Source: Strix aluco (lineage: Eukaryota > Chordata > Aves > Strigiformes > Strigidae). Taken from it: 64,000 nt of DNA. The stretch's first letter is position 1, and each line of letters opens with the position of its first letter. The translations under genes and the position numbers were made by a program. Positions 23,516 to 37,489 of this stretch are shown piece by piece. Location: NCBI RefSeq assembly GCF_031877795.1, contig NC_133934.1, positions 104,906,610 to 104,970,609 of the forward strand, written 5' to 3'. Below the pieces are notes generated by a model. That model was given only the letters and a program-made list of their open reading frames with translations, was not told the DNA's origin and ran no database searches.

Positions 23516-26124
23516 AGCTGTTTGATAATAGCTATTACCCTAGCTCTAGCTTTTTCTGTTGCACTAAAAAAAATAAAATGGGTTTCATAGGTTGCCAATG
23601 TAATATACTGGCCCAAAGCTTCTTAATGTTTCATTTCTGAGAATCTTGGTTTTATTGTGTACCAGATGTCTTTTTGTTTGATTTTTTATTTGATTTGTGT
23701 CACTGTGTTGTGAATGTGTTTCTCTGAAGCAATTTATACTGTGTACTTATGTCTGTGGTGGCTACTTGCAAGGTTGCATTTTAAATGGGTGATGCTCAAG
23801 AAGGCTCCTTTTCAGATAAAAAGGTTGTCACTGTTTCTAACTCTTTCATCTACATTGTCTCTCCCACAAAAATTCTCTCTCTTGAATTTTCTCTTCCCAT
23901 ATTCTGACAGAACAACTTTCATATAGACGAATGAAGCTTTCTTTGATAAATGACAGCTGATTAAACAAAACCTTCTATCCCTGCTCCCTCTTATGCCAGA
24001 CGTAAGAATTGGTACGGACTGTGATGAAATAAGCAGCTCTGTTTTTTGCTTTCTACCGCCTATGTTAACAGTGTCACACAGTGGCAGGTGTCCCTGTACC
24101 TGTGACAAATCACTTCTCTAGCACAATACTGTGGTTGTATTAATTATAACTACTGGCAATCTGAAGCAGGAGATTGGGAAAAATCTCTAGTAGCAGCATA
24201 CCCGTAGCATTGTACTGGTAGCTACAGTGCTTAAGTACAGTGTTAAGTGTAAAGTTGGCAATTCAGGCATCTAGCATTTGCAGTGGTGGACTTATACAGG
24301 TTTTTGTTAAATTATACCCTTTAACTTTTCTCAGCAGCAAAAAGCAGGATACTACTTTGTACATTTCTTTCACCAAAAATTAGGTACTGTTAAATGAATG
24401 TATAAATTTAGTATTTCAAAGTTGTCTGATTCAAAGCCCATCGAAATGAGAGAAAAAATCCTAATTCACTTCAATGGGCTGTGAGTCAGCTCCTTTTAGT
24501 TTGAAAATTGCTAATGTGGAAGCTGTTACATCCTTATTAAAATATTTTGTGAAAAGCTTTAACGATTGTACAGTTTCTTTTCTTCCCACTGGACCCCATT
24601 TAAAGAAAACATGAAAATATTAATTGTGGTAATATTTTACATGTACTTATGGAGGAAAAAAGGACAAAATCTCTTTATAAGATTATTTAACTTTTCACAG
24701 AAACCAAACATCTGTCAAAACAGTAAAATGCCCCACAATACCGTGCAATGCTATTTGTAAAGCTTCACTTAAAATCTCACTCACAATCCCTTCAAAATGG
24801 TATAAATCTCATAACCTTATGTGGTCTTTTTCACCCAGGCATGTTGTTATGTGTGGTCAGATTAAAGTCAGCCTACTTTCTACTGTTGGATTTGTTTAAC
24901 ATCAGATACATGAAGCAAAAGTTAAGAAGCAGTGATTCATACCCAATACTCAGCTTTGATGAAGAGTTGAGCCTGGTTTTGTTTCTTTCTTCTTTTTAGG
25001 TTTTTTGGTGTTTTGCTTTTTTTTTTAATTTTGTCTTTAAACAGAGCTGTGATGGATACCTGCACACTGACCATCATATGCACTTTAATGTCCGTTCTAG
25101 TGGGCAGAGCAGCAGGGCGCTGCTGCAGAGCCGTTGGTGCCTCAGTTAGATGGCAAGCTTTCTTGCACAGGGATGCACTGATTCACTCCCAGCCAGCAGC
25201 CCACAAGATTACTGGCTCAAACACCCTCTGTAGTTTCAGCTGGAAAAAAAATCTGCTTATCCTAAACTAACAGTTCTTCCTGCTATTTTTTCACCTTGAG
25301 TTCAGTTTGACTTTGGCAGTGGGAGAGTTGATCAACAACTGTAAATCACTCTTAATTTGCTTTGGAATAAAACGTTAGTTCATTCTGTGTTATCATTCTA
25401 AATAGTAGAACATAATTGCCAGACAAAAAAGTTGTCCTTGTGAAATAAGGTATACCAGAAAACAAACAGAACTCTTTTTAATGCTTTCCAAATTGCAAAT
25501 AAGTCTTCAGATTTCATATGGAAATTCTTTGAACTAATGCTTAATTCACTGAAAGAAAAAGAGTACAGTGACATATTTCTTGGTCACATTTTGCCTCTTT
25601 ATAGGACTACAAATGGGTAAACTGTAATTTATAACCAGTAGTATGTTCCTGCATTTTACTGATGAGTATAATATTTTAAAAATACCACATACACTTTGTC
25701 ATGGAAATTGGCCCTGTGCCACTGAAATCCATGCAACTTTTGTTGTTCTTTGATTAGCCTAAGACCTGTACCCAAAAGTGTGATAGCTCTGAGTAGTACC
25801 TAGTCAATGGACTGAACTATTTCCCGGTTCACACAATGAGAGAATGGCCTTCACAGGGCACATGCATTAGATACCTCTGCAGCATTTTTCCACTCAAAGG
25901 AGGGTATGCAGGAAATGACTCTCCTTTCTCACTGGGCTCCCCAGCACAGTAGGAGAGAAGACACATCTCATAATCCTGGGGCTGACTGCTGCATGCAGTT
26001 AGTGGGCTCGAACCAGACCAGTCGCAGAGGTGCTTTACATCTAGGCTGTGGATGAAAGAGGTGATGGCTCCATGCAGATCCTCTGACTCCTGAGATGGTG
26101 CCTACAGCAGTGAATATGTGTAGC

Positions 26125-26169
26125 GTATGGTTTCTTTGCATTTCCCACAGTGTATGGTTTCTTTGCATT
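26125..26169 (+). repeat. 27-bp short tandem duplication
   Basis: The 18-base word GTATGGTTTCTTTGCATT occurs at 26125 and again at 26152, exactly 27 bp apart. It is non-coding. Confidence 0.75.
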
Positions 26170-26440
26170 CAGCACTTAAAGAACCCATCTGATTTCTTCA
26201 CAGAGAATTCTGAATGTGACTTAAGCATTTCTGAAATGCCAGATTTCCACTGAATCAGAATAAAATAAAAGGCTTTCTGGTTGGTTTTGAAAAAACTGAA
26301 AGTCTGCATTTCAAATGTATGTGGTACACTCTATTAACACTGTGACCACATACTGTATTTTAAGCAATTTCTAAAAATCATCATCCTAATTTTAATCATT
26401 AAGCTAAATCTTACTGAAATAAAATGACCCACTGATGAAT

Positions 26441-26491
26441 AAGTTATGTTATGTAAGTTTTGTAAGATTTGTAAAGTTATGTAAGATTTGA
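26441..26491 (+). repeat. Degenerate GTTATGTAAGATTT tandem
   Basis: Variants of GTTATGTAAG and TTTGTAAGATTTG recur four times over 50 bp, giving a simple AT-rich tandem. Confidence 0.6.
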
Positions 26492-27758
26492 CTTTTCTCT
26501 GCCATGTTTCCACAACAGCAGTGTAAATCAGTGTCTTAAAATCCTGCCAAAAATAAATCCAAGAAAAATCATTTTTAAAAAAGCCAGAAGAAATTCACCA
26601 AGAAAGAAACATCAATCCAATGTTCTGTACTCTGTGATTTCAGCCCCTAGAAAACTTAGCAGACTCCAGAGCTCTACAGACAAGAATGTGAAGTGTGAAT
26701 CTCTAGAGGATAATAAAATATTTCTACTGCATTCTGTATTCAGCACTTCCACCTTCTTCAACACAGAGCCTTATTGGACCGATAACTGCAGGCTAAGCCA
26801 CAGGAAGAAAGGGTAATTTATTAATCAGATTTCTCTTTGAGAATAACGCTTTTAGATATTACATTTTGTAGAGATAAATAGCCAAGAAGGAACAGATGAA
26901 CCAGAGAGTATTTCAAGGTACGTCACTAGATGGCTACAAACCAAGCACAGTTTTGACAAGAGAGATGCTTTTCAATAAAAGCTAGCTATGCCCACCGCCT
27001 TCCAACCTTGTTTCCCCAAAAGCCTAAATCTGGGTTTGGCAGAGTAGTAAGCAGCCATGAAGCAGAAACACAGCAAGGTGGTGTTTCCTCCCTGAGATAT
27101 ATAGGCTTTCATTTCCAGTCTGGATGGAATACATTTGTCATTATATGCTTATCATGTCTATGATGGGTAGAGTCACCTTGAAAGCAATATAAACGTACAT
27201 AAGACTCATTCTACTCTCCCTTTTCCCTCAAAAAATTATTTTCTATACAGGTTATTATGCTGTATCATATAACTTAGGGTTGCTCTGTGGGTTCTTGAGC
27301 AGAAAGGCTGAGATAAAAGTGCCCAAATGCACAGTTTATGGGGGTTGTAGGACAGATAAGAATTACCAGATTTATGACTTGGGACCTGCTGATCACTGTG
27401 ATGATCATGGTAATTTTTATTGGATTATATTGGATTATATTGGCTCCACTTACCTAGTTGGTGACAGTGCTGTTTTCAGTGTAGGCATGGGCCCTACCAA
27501 TTGTGAAGCTCTGTAAGACAACCCAGAGGGAAGCTGTGAGCTTCTGCAAGGGTGCTGTAACACGCTGCACCTCATAATGCTGAACAATGCTGAGTAACGT
27601 TGGTGCCAGTGCCGACAGACTGATAAAAGCAAAGGGCCACAAGTTCAACTGATTCATGCAGGACCTTCAGGTACTCAAATTTACAGCTCAAATGATTGCT
27701 GGTCAGCTGGAATAGTTCAAAATGTGGCAAAGCTGTACAAAGCAAGTATGTATGAGTG

Positions 27759-27795
27759 TATACACACACACAACATGCATGCACATATATACACT
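27759..27795 (+). repeat. CA/TA-rich low-complexity stretch
   Basis: A short (CA)n run followed by CATGCATGCACATATATACAC. This is a minor simple repeat. Confidence 0.6.
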
Positions 27796-27872
27796 TCCTT
27801 CTTGTAAAATATATAAACATCTTATTTGGTCTGTTATCCAACAGGTAAAGGGATGAATTAGAATGTATATTA

Positions 27873-27918
27873 GTTATAAAGGAATTCATAATTATGGTTA
27901 TAAAGGAATTCATAATTA
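27873..27918 (+). repeat. 24-bp tandem duplication
   Basis: GTTATAAAGGAATTCATAAT begins at 27873 and again at 27897, a perfect 24-bp-period duplication in AT-rich sequence. Confidence 0.8.
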
Positions 27919-30322
27919 GTAAAACTCAGATTCCAGTTGCTGACAGTTAGGTAGCATGATTTTACTATTTAGGCAAGAGTAAGTCTTTGATTTGCTTTTG
28001 TGCAGCTCTCCTGTAGAGGAAATTGGAGCATTAATTCTGCTAAGGAGGCAAGTCCATGGCTGGAGAAGTTGGAGCAGGTAGGAGAAGGAGATCTTGGAGA
28101 AAAAAACGTGACTAGTGTTTGATTTAGAACTGGAGTGACTATATTAGGAGACATCCCTTTGATGTTCAGAAAGTCTGGAGCTTGCTAGCAGTCACTGAGA
28201 GCCCAGCACTTCAGAAAATCACACCCCATGCCTACTACATGGACCAACCACACCCTTCCCCAGATAGGGTAAGATGAACATCTCCATTTGAGGTCTAAAC
28301 CAGAAAACTAATGGAGGCTATGATTATGGTCTTTTCATTATTTAATTGGGATAAACAGATTATAATACATCGTAAACATATTTAAAAAGAGCATTATCAA
28401 TCAGAGTACCAGCTAAAGGCTGGGGATCTTGTTCTCTGCTTTCTGTTAAAAACAGACATAGATGGAACTTGGCCCCTTATCCAGTCAATGAGAGACAAGT
28501 CATGGGTAAAATAAAAATTTGAAAGCACTTCTTTATGGAGCAGAAAATCAATACCAGTATTAGTGAGTTTATTTTCCTAACATTGCAGCAGAATTATTTT
28601 GCATTTCATTTAGTCACAGAAAGAGAAAAGACACTTTTAGAAGCTAAACTGACTGTACAATATTGTAAAGAAGCTTTTTTTAAGGAGTTTCATATGTCTT
28701 CATGAAAACTAGAACAGCTTTGATATTAAAACATGCTTATTATCTTATGCGTTGTATTTCCTATGCCATTTTGTGTTCTTTCTATAAACTCGACCGTCTT
28801 CATAAGAAAAGTTGCCTATTTACCTACTGAAGACTCTTGGCTACTATCAGTAACATTTCAGTGATGTTTTGAACAGCTACATCAGCTGTAGATCTAGTCT
28901 ACTGTTCATGCCTTAGATTTACAAAAATGACACGAATCAATCACAAGACCAAATGAATGAATGAAAGAAAATTTACTGAAACGAAGGATAAGAAACACCG
29001 AGAATGTATTTTTTTGGTGGCACCATATATACTTTATTTTAATTTTTATGCCAGTTGCTGTTAACTGATCACATGAGTCCAAAAGAAATTGAATCTCATC
29101 TGCTGCTTGTACTAATACAAGAGTGTACAAAATCCTCATCAGTTAACTTGGAAGGAAAGTTATGAGAATGGCTTTCTCAGACACTTGTATGTGAAGTTGT
29201 TATGAGTGTGAAGGAAAGGTGGGGTTTTAATTGACATTGTTGTTGTTCCTGTTATTTATGATGGAAAAGAAGGGGGAAGGGTTGCAGGGCTTTATGGGGT
29301 GTCATAGAAGACCAGGCAAAACATTCAAGATATATTCACATCAGGGCAAAAGAAAGAATTTGTGGGGAGAATGGATATGAAATAAGGCAAAATTGATGGA
29401 TATCTGACACTGAAGAGCCTTAGGAAGAAGGAATCTGAAATAAAGAAAAATCAAGGGTGGGATGCCTAGGAGAGGCCATTTTGTTAAGAAAAGAGGAAAA
29501 GAAAAAAAAAAAGTGCAGTACAGGCATTATAAAGCAGGACTTGGCTCTTTCACATAATTAATTTAGATTGTGTAGGGTACAGCAAATACATAAACTTTCA
29601 ACTCAACAAGAAAGATGAGGTTTTGGTTTTTATGTCAGCTGCTATTTTCAAAGCAGGCTGTTCTTTTCAAAGGTTAGAAAGTACCCAGGTATTTTTTCTA
29701 AGAACCAAGTGGTAATTTAAGTACTTCACAGAATTACTAGAAACTCAGGAAAACAATGCAGAAAACGGATAGATAATAGATTTTTTAAAACATTAATTTA
29801 TTTGGGATTTTTCAGATGCTCTGAATTTCATGGATTATTTTCTTTCCTTTTATCATTAAAATAGAAAAAAGTCTTACCATATTTTTGCTCAACACAAAGA
29901 ACTCCATATCAACAAGACAGAAGTGTAATACAGCAGCATTTTCCCTGCTTTTTCACCATCATAATATAAGATTTACAGAATTTTTTACTTTAAAATCATC
30001 TTCATTGCTACGAGTGGGAAAACTGCTTCCCATAAGAGAAATATATACTCTTAAGAACAAAAGGTAATGTTCACATATTCCTTTCCACAGACCTTGAAAC
30101 TCTGAACTTAGTTTAGCATGAAGACATATCGAGCTACATTCACAAAACGGCTTATCTGATTTACAGAGAATTGCAGGTTTCAGTGTACTCATTCAAGAAC
30201 TTTTCATTAGAACTAAGATTTAATTGAAAATAAGCAAGAGAATAAACAGCCTAAGCATGGAGGAAAATCTCCTGACACACTCATATTTGTAGAAAAATAT
30301 CTGTCAGTCATATTTGCCCTGA

Positions 30323-30348
30323 AATAGATTCTATTATTAGAATCTATT
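30323..30348 (+). repeat. Perfect AT-rich inverted repeat
   Basis: Arms AATAGATTCTA (30323-30333) and TAGAATCTATT (30338-30348) are perfectly complementary across a TTAT loop. A partial third ATAGATTC copy follows at about 30356. It could extrude as a hairpin. No function is inferred. Confidence 0.7.
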
Positions 30349-32049
30349 CTATTATATAGATTCAGGACTTCTCCTGACCAGATAGAATTTTGCTCAAAAA
30401 AACCTGATTTCACAGTCAAAAATTTTACTAGGAAAGCATATTCTCTGTAAATGTATACCAATATATGCATACTTTAATTTTTAACACAAAAGACGAACAT
30501 GCTTTTAAACCTAAGTTCTTGTCTTTTACTGCAGCGAAGTTGACTTTATATGACAAGCCAGCAGGATAGTCTTTTTGAGAGATCTTAGCGTGGAATTGCG
30601 ATGGATATTAACAGCATTAGTGTGGTCAATTTATCTGCAAGTAATGAAATCTTCCTCATTAGTATCTGTCTGATGTGTAGGTAAGTAAAAGAAGACTTGT
30701 GATGTAAAACTTTTGGATATCTAATAATATTATATCACTAACTATAGGTGAGAACAGACTGTAATGCACATTGTTTATTAATAGGTTGATGCTCATGCTA
30801 TATATTATCTTCACATCCTTTTAAGCTTCAGAATCTAGAAAAGAATGAAAAGCAACTTTGTTTTACTTCGGAAGACTAATTCATGTGTTCTTATGATTAC
30901 TTATTCTCTTAGGATATCAGAATTGCTTCAAATGGACCAGAATCTTCTTCATCGTCTCAGTGGTTAGGTATAATTGAAAGAGAATCAATTCATTTTAATG
31001 CCACCACTAACACGGCAGAGTTAGAAGGGTTATTGCCATGAAATCTAGGAGGCTTGTATTCTGAGAAAAAGCTACATGCACTACATACACACAATTCTTT
31101 ACTTTCTTGGAGAGGGAAGAATTTAAACACAAACAACAAAACATTCTCTTTTTTTGTGGACTGCTATCATGACAGACTGACTAGTAACTAAGTTTCCAGA
31201 CATCTTTAATAATTCATTCTTGGCATAATTAGTAAGATGACCCACAACAGAAGAAACAGATCCTGATTTTGTCCTAAGAATGGACATTATTTGGCTGAAC
31301 ACTGACTAAAACATACCTAAAATGAACAACTTCGAGTAAAAAAGCTAAAAACATTCACTATGCCAACGTTTCATTTCGAAGCAGGGAGCTGGATATAAAT
31401 TAAGAAGGATGCTAAAAAGAAATTAAAAGGAACAGCTAAAAGGGGAAAGGCTTGCAGGTGGCACTGGGACTATTTAATGATATTAGGGATTCAGATTAAA
31501 CACATATTACCTATCAAAAGAAGACATTAGAAGACCACTTTCCCCTCAAAAAATCTAAAAGGTTAAACAGTACACCACAGAAACGGACATAATTTAAAGT
31601 TGAAATCAAGTACAAATAAAGAAAACAGAAGAAAGGGTAAACTTTAGCAAATAAATAGTAAAATTTTAAAGCAGGCCAAAAAAATATTTAGAGAAATATC
31701 TGCCTAAAGACATAGCAACTACCAATGCAAAATCCAGTAGAGCAGGAAACTAACCAGTGTACTTAATGCTGATGAATGATGTCTGTATTTAAGAGCATTT
31801 CTGGAAGCAAGAGTCACAGGGAAACAGTTGAAGCTGTGAAATCTTTTTGCCTCTGTTTATTATGGATTATCTTTTTTTTTATTTTATTTTTGGAAGAAGG
31901 GCAATGGGTGTGTCTGTGGAAGTTCATAAGAATGAAGAGTTTGTAGGAGTTTTGGAGTAAATCAGACAGTGGACAGTACAAAACTATTAGTAGAGGCTTG
32001 TGCTCCCCTAGGAATTCAGAAGGAATTCCCTAATGAAAGAGCTGTACTA

Positions 32050-32755
32050 TTAAGTGTGGTGAAACCTGCTGGAAACCCACAGGGCTCTGTCCTGGGTCTT
32101 CTCCTGCTCAAAGTTCTCACAAATGAAAAAAACTGAGGGATAATTCTTTGAAAACATCAGCACAGTTCTCTGCAGTGGTCAGAACAAACAAATGGTTATG
32201 TCAGTAACTTTTAAAAAACAAACGATACTGTTAAGCCATCGTAGAAGACTATACTGTACCTGCATCTCCAACAGTTTCTAAATTTGGATGTTTCAAGAAA
32301 TCCAACAGTATAAGACAAAGTGCAAAAAAGAATAACAAATAAATCAGATCTATAGAATTGTTTCTGAAAAAGAAGAAACTAAATAGACCCTTCAACGGGA
32401 TAGAGATGATTGAAGGAGTCTATGGCAAATGTATGGAAAATCAAGAAGATGAATTGGTCTACTTTTTTATGTCACATGTAAATAAATTGGTGGAACTAAC
32501 TGATACAGGATGGTTGGATGCCAAAAGTAATAAATCGAATCCAAACTCTGTTAGACAAATTGATGGAAGTCTACCAAGTGTGACATGAACTCACTCTCAA
32601 ACTCGAAGTCTTGCAACCTTAGAGTACCTAGGAGAAATGTCACTTACAGATGTCAGATTTCCTATTCTATTTCCTAAAGCATTTGCTATCGTCACAGAGA
32701 GATTACTGACTTAGATGATTTTTAATCTCACTCAAACTATCTGTCCTTATGCTCC
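32050..32755 (+). mobile_element. Ancient CR1-type LINE remnant
   Basis: CCACAGGGCTCTGTCCTGGG (about 32078-32097) is a decayed PQGSVLG reverse-transcriptase motif. Farther on, the stretch around 32490-32575 (GTGGAACTAACTGATACAGG, then AGACAAATTGATGGAAG) matches the end of ORF2 in old amniote CR1 families, and 32650-32755 matches their 3' tail, ending near CTGTCCTTATG. Frameshifts and stops are frequent. It may begin earlier, about 31350, where A-rich LINE-like sequence is seen, but I could not confirm that. Confidence 0.65.
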
Positions 32756-35700
32756 TGTGTTTGATCCAGGGAACAGTGTAAAGCATTCTTATCAGTACAA
32801 AACACAAGACCTGCTGGTTACGTTCCAAAAACAAAACCATGCTTTTCTGACATATTACAGCACATGTGCTCTTCCTGGATTAATGACTGAAAAGGTTTAT
32901 TTGTTTGCAAACCACCACACTTTGAGTAACAAACACCTGAAAAAATATGCAGCGAGGGGATGGTAAGGATAGATACATCCTGGTAAAGATGGATACTTGC
33001 CTGTCTTTCATATCTCTCTCTCCCTCCTCAGCTCAAACTCTCCCTGGACCTGCAGGATTCTCGCTCTTTACTTTATCCATGAAATCCATATCCATGAAAT
33101 ACATAATAGTAGTTGTTTCCCCATCCTTCTGCTTCAGACTTGCAATGGGAAAGGACTACCAGGTGGCAGGAGGGAAACAACATCATAAATGCGGGACCAG
33201 CACCATGTCTGCCTTCCCCACCTCCACAGCTGCCTTTGGGTACCTCGCCTACAGCAAAGCAGTCCTTCAAGCCTGCAATACAGAAAAGGGAAAAACTTGC
33301 TTGCAAACAGATGACTGCCTGTTCACGTTCACTTTCCAGTCTCCCAGTGCCAGAGCTCCACAAGTCCAGAGGAGAAAGGCAAGGCTGCATATTGGGGGAA
33401 GAATGAAAAGCACGAGCTTAACCTATTTTGAAGCCCTGGGAGTGTGGTTACTGCTGCTGCCTTGCTGTGTTTGCCTTTCAAGTCAGTAATATATCACCAG
33501 TGAAACGTATGAATCACCACTCTACAGCCTTGATAAATGTCCACATCCTGAAGAAACAGAAAATATTATTTCTAGAAGGAACTAAGTTGCATGTACAAGT
33601 GATTAAGCTCCACGCAATAAATGAGGAAAGATAATGAGGGCTGAAAACATGAAAAAATTAAGTGATAGGAAATTAGACTTCCTGGGGGAAGCACAGAATC
33701 CATTCATTTTCTAATCTTCTTTAAGCTATATACTACACTTAAAAAAGGAGAAAAGTTCTCTGAAGTATTTGAATTTTGCCCATGTCCACTTTTAGATTTC
33801 ACTTTAATCCTGTAACACACTTAAGCAAGCCCTCGGCAGTATAAATAATGATTAAAAATTTGGGGAAAATTAAAATTTTATTTCTGATTATTTGATGAAT
33901 ACAAACCATTAAAAATTCATCATATGTTCATGAATAAAATGTCCAGTTGACAAATGATGTGCCTACCAGTCAAACTATCTTTGGAGGAATTCAGGAAATC
34001 TAAAAATTAGACTTAATAATTGGCAACAGGGGACACTTTTTGGACGACTGTGATAGATGAGAGGTTTGGACATTCCTACTCTTTGCAGAAATCACCATTT
34101 TACAATGTGGACTCACAGATTCTTGTGTCCACCATTTCATTATCATTACATTATTACATCCACTCCTCTAGTCAAGGGCCAGGGTCTATAACACTACACA
34201 TTACCCCAGGGAATGTACAATTTAAAAAAGACCCACCTAATACAAACCACTAGAACTGAAAGTACTAAATTACTGAAAATCCTCCATACAAGTGTATTCA
34301 TTGTAAAACTCACAGATACAAAGTTTATGTGATTTATATGGCTTCAATATGGGGTGAAATAATCTTTTTCCTGTACTGGAAAAACAGTTGCAATATAATA
34401 TGCTTGTATAATATGTTTAGTCAAAGGACATGTACACAACATGAGGGGAAGGGTCAAGATTTGTCTCCATCTCTGCTATGTTTTGGAAAAATATTTACAT
34501 TTGATTGTGTGTTTTACATATGGTGTTACATAAGAATTAAAAGAAAGTTGCATCCAATTTCATAACCAGACACTTTTATTATATAAGTCCTTGTTATGAT
34601 CATCTGTACTCATTATGTCCTTACTTATTCTCCTCCCATGGATGTAAACAGCAAACCGTGCATTGAATCTGCCTTGCAGACCACTGAATCATGGTTATGG
34701 TGTAAGCCAATAGTCCACTTGTAAGTCAGCTATCTGTTGGTTTCCTGTTTAAGAAAGACACAATTTAAATTGAGAGTGGAAAGTAAAAATGTTTTATCCT
34801 GTCTCCCAAACCATCCACTTCTTGGTCTGAACCATTAGGGAAAGAGAAATTCATGCATTTCAAACCTGCTCAGGTGCCAATCAAATCCAAATGCTATTGG
34901 CTTTGTACTCTACTGAATGCAAAAAGGTAAAGAAACCCAAATAGACAAACCAAGAATCTCTAATGTGTAAAAACAAGAGAAGTTATGGTGAAATTATGGC
35001 CATTTAGCCAGGCCTTGAAGAGACACAAGGCATTGTGAGCTTGCTCTTAGAAAAGTGACTTGCACAGCTGGAGACTCAGGTTAGCTGATTTTTCTAATTT
35101 TAGATGTGTGTTTTACAGGCATTTAAATACGAGTAGCCTCCCTAGGCTTTCTTTACAGTCAATGTAGAGCAAGGGCACTTTTAGGATGCAATTCATTGGC
35201 CCTGTTTTCAGCATCTAGTCTAAAATGAGAGAAATCGCAAGTACATACTCCTCTTCATAGGCTGTAAGGAAGTCTGAGTGAATAGACAAGTCTAGATGAG
35301 CTGTTAGAGATGTCTACACCTGGGGAGACAGATCCCATCCTTGGATGCCAAATAGCCTAGTTTCAGCTGAGACAAATTATAAATCAGGGAAAATATAACA
35401 GAATCCTTGTGTAGTCCTTTAGACAAATGTCTAGTGCTTAATCCTGAATCTCAAGTGTAAGAAAAAGAACTCTGAAATTGAAATGTGATTTCACAGGAAG
35501 CCAAGGCAAAGAGTAAAATGAGAATAATAAGATGAGACAGGTGAATGGCTTGCAAGGGCATGAACTTGTACTGTTTAACTGAATAGTCTGAGTCAAATTC
35601 TGAGAGATGCCAAAAGAAGTAGTCAGGTACAGGCGCTTAACTCAGCACTTAGCTGTGTGCTTATTCAGACTCCAGAGACAGAATATTTCTAGAGCTTGGA

Positions 35701-36948
35701 AGAACGTTCCTGGACAGTTGTACAGTCCCATTAAGATTTCAGCCATCTGATATGTGGGTAAGAGGAAAACATAGAAATAATAACTTAGGGAGACCCTCAT
35801 TCATCTTAGTTGCTATTTGCTTATACAATCCCTTGTAGAAGAATGGAGCTCCACATACACTGCCCCCTAAAACAAACTACTTACAGTTACAGTAACAGGA
35901 GTGGTATTAAAACAAAAGGGATTAATGGCTAAGTCGTTTTCCAAATCTGTGGACATCTGAATGTAGAATCAAGCCTCCTACTGAAGCTTAGAAATGCTTG
36001 CCTTCTGAAATACAAATGTCAGATAGATTAGAAAAGCATGCGAATTATGAGACAGCTTTGTAATGAGTAGCATTCTCACCTAGCTCGATTTCATTCCTGT
36101 CATGATACAATGGAATTTACGGCTATAAACAGCCTGATGGCTCACAAATGGCTGGGATCCCCTTAATAAAAGCAAAAGACTGTCTCCCAGATAGCAACAG
36201 CCTATCATCATTACACAGAGAGAGGGAAAAAGAAAAAAACCCATGTATGTCATACTTTATCCTTAGCAGCTGTTTACACCAGATTAATCTTCAAGTCTTT
36301 GCTTGCAAGAAAAATGGGTAATAATACACATTGTTTGAAACAGAGTTCTCCAAACTCAACAGGAAAGTGACAAAACGAAAGCAGTAGTCAGGTCAGCTCT
36401 AAAGGGAGGAAAACAAACAAAAAACCATCTTTAAAAAGACGTTTCACAGCTTAAAGCTCTTTTAAGGGAAGAAAGTATTTCCCTACCCTCCCCGCATCCC
36501 AAAAGGCTTGGATGAGATCCAGTTGTGTCTTACTGCACTCAGAAAACCCTGAATCAATATTTAGCATTACCACTTTAATTGAAGACCGACACCAATAATA
36601 AGAAGTGAGCATCAGCACTCTGAACTGCAAAGACAGCCAGTTCTGCAGCCAGGACGAAAGCTGCACTATACGGGACTTCCCAAGGGAGCTCACCAGAGAA
36701 GTGTTTACCTCATTTAGAAAGGGGCACAAAGGGTGAATCCTTCCTTTCTTACTCTCAAGGGAGTCCACGGAAAACAATATATCAGACTAAAACCAATGGA
36801 ATATGCATGATGTATTTGGACTCACGTGAACTCTTCCCACAGTGCACAGATTGTCAGCACCTTGTCTGATTGCAAGGGAGCCACATACTGCACGCAGAAA
36901 CCAAGTTTTGTACCAACGCACCTTAGGAGAAAAACTGTAACTGAAAAA
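32756..36948. other. Non-coding DNA between SSTR1 and CLEC14A
   Basis: Includes a 180-codon ORF at 32947-33489 (plus) with no recognised domain and overlapping ORFs on both strands, which I treat as chance. No recent transposon was seen. Confidence 0.5.
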
Positions 36949-36954
36949 TTTATT
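36949..36954 (-). other. CLEC14A: Candidate CLEC14A polyadenylation signal
   Basis: TTTATT on the plus strand reads AATAAA on the minus strand, about 695 bp downstream of the CLEC14A stop. It is the nearest exact hexamer I found, implying a 3' UTR of about 0.7 kb. Not confirmed. Confidence 0.4.
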
Positions 36955-37489
36955 GCTCTGCTGCAATAAAAATGAATATTGTATGAAGTAACAAACAGAG
37001 CAGTGATTTAGGTTTTAAATCATTCTTTAATCTTTTCATCAGCTGAAGTATAAAACTGACTCCCCATTAACCTCCCACTTCCTCAGCAATTTAATGACCT
37101 TCTAAGTATAGAAATGCTCTTCATGTATAAGAATGTCAGTCTGAAAAGTATGGGTCACGGTTTCCTCCAAAATTATGGCAGTTCACCTCTCCAAACATTC
37201 CAGCAATTAGAAAGAAAATGAGAGCCTCCGAGTCCCATTCAGACAAGGAGTGACTTCTAAATCACAAGACGTGAGTGCGCTCCCCTTTACGCTTGTTCCA
37301 AGTAAGGCACCCGAAGAACAGTTTCTGAGAAGATAAAAATCCACAACTGCTGCAGCTGCAAATAAGTAATCATTCTGTCAGCCAGGCCACTATATTTATA
37401 TTTTGCTTATGTCAGCACCTACATAACTGCTTTTCAGACCGACAAAAACTCTTGACTGTCCAAAGACTTCAAACCCCTGAAAAGGGGGT

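Larger units (their letters stand above)
23516..32049. other. Non-coding DNA downstream of SSTR1
   Basis: Only short simple repeats and tandem duplications (listed separately) were found. ORFs of up to 113 codons are unremarkable. The stretch 31350-32049 is A-rich and may belong to the ancient LINE that follows. Confidence 0.5.

Noticed and set aside
32947-33489. 180-codon ORF as a possible small gene
   Set aside because: No recognisable domain, no matching signal or splice context, and competing ORFs on both strands over the same DNA.
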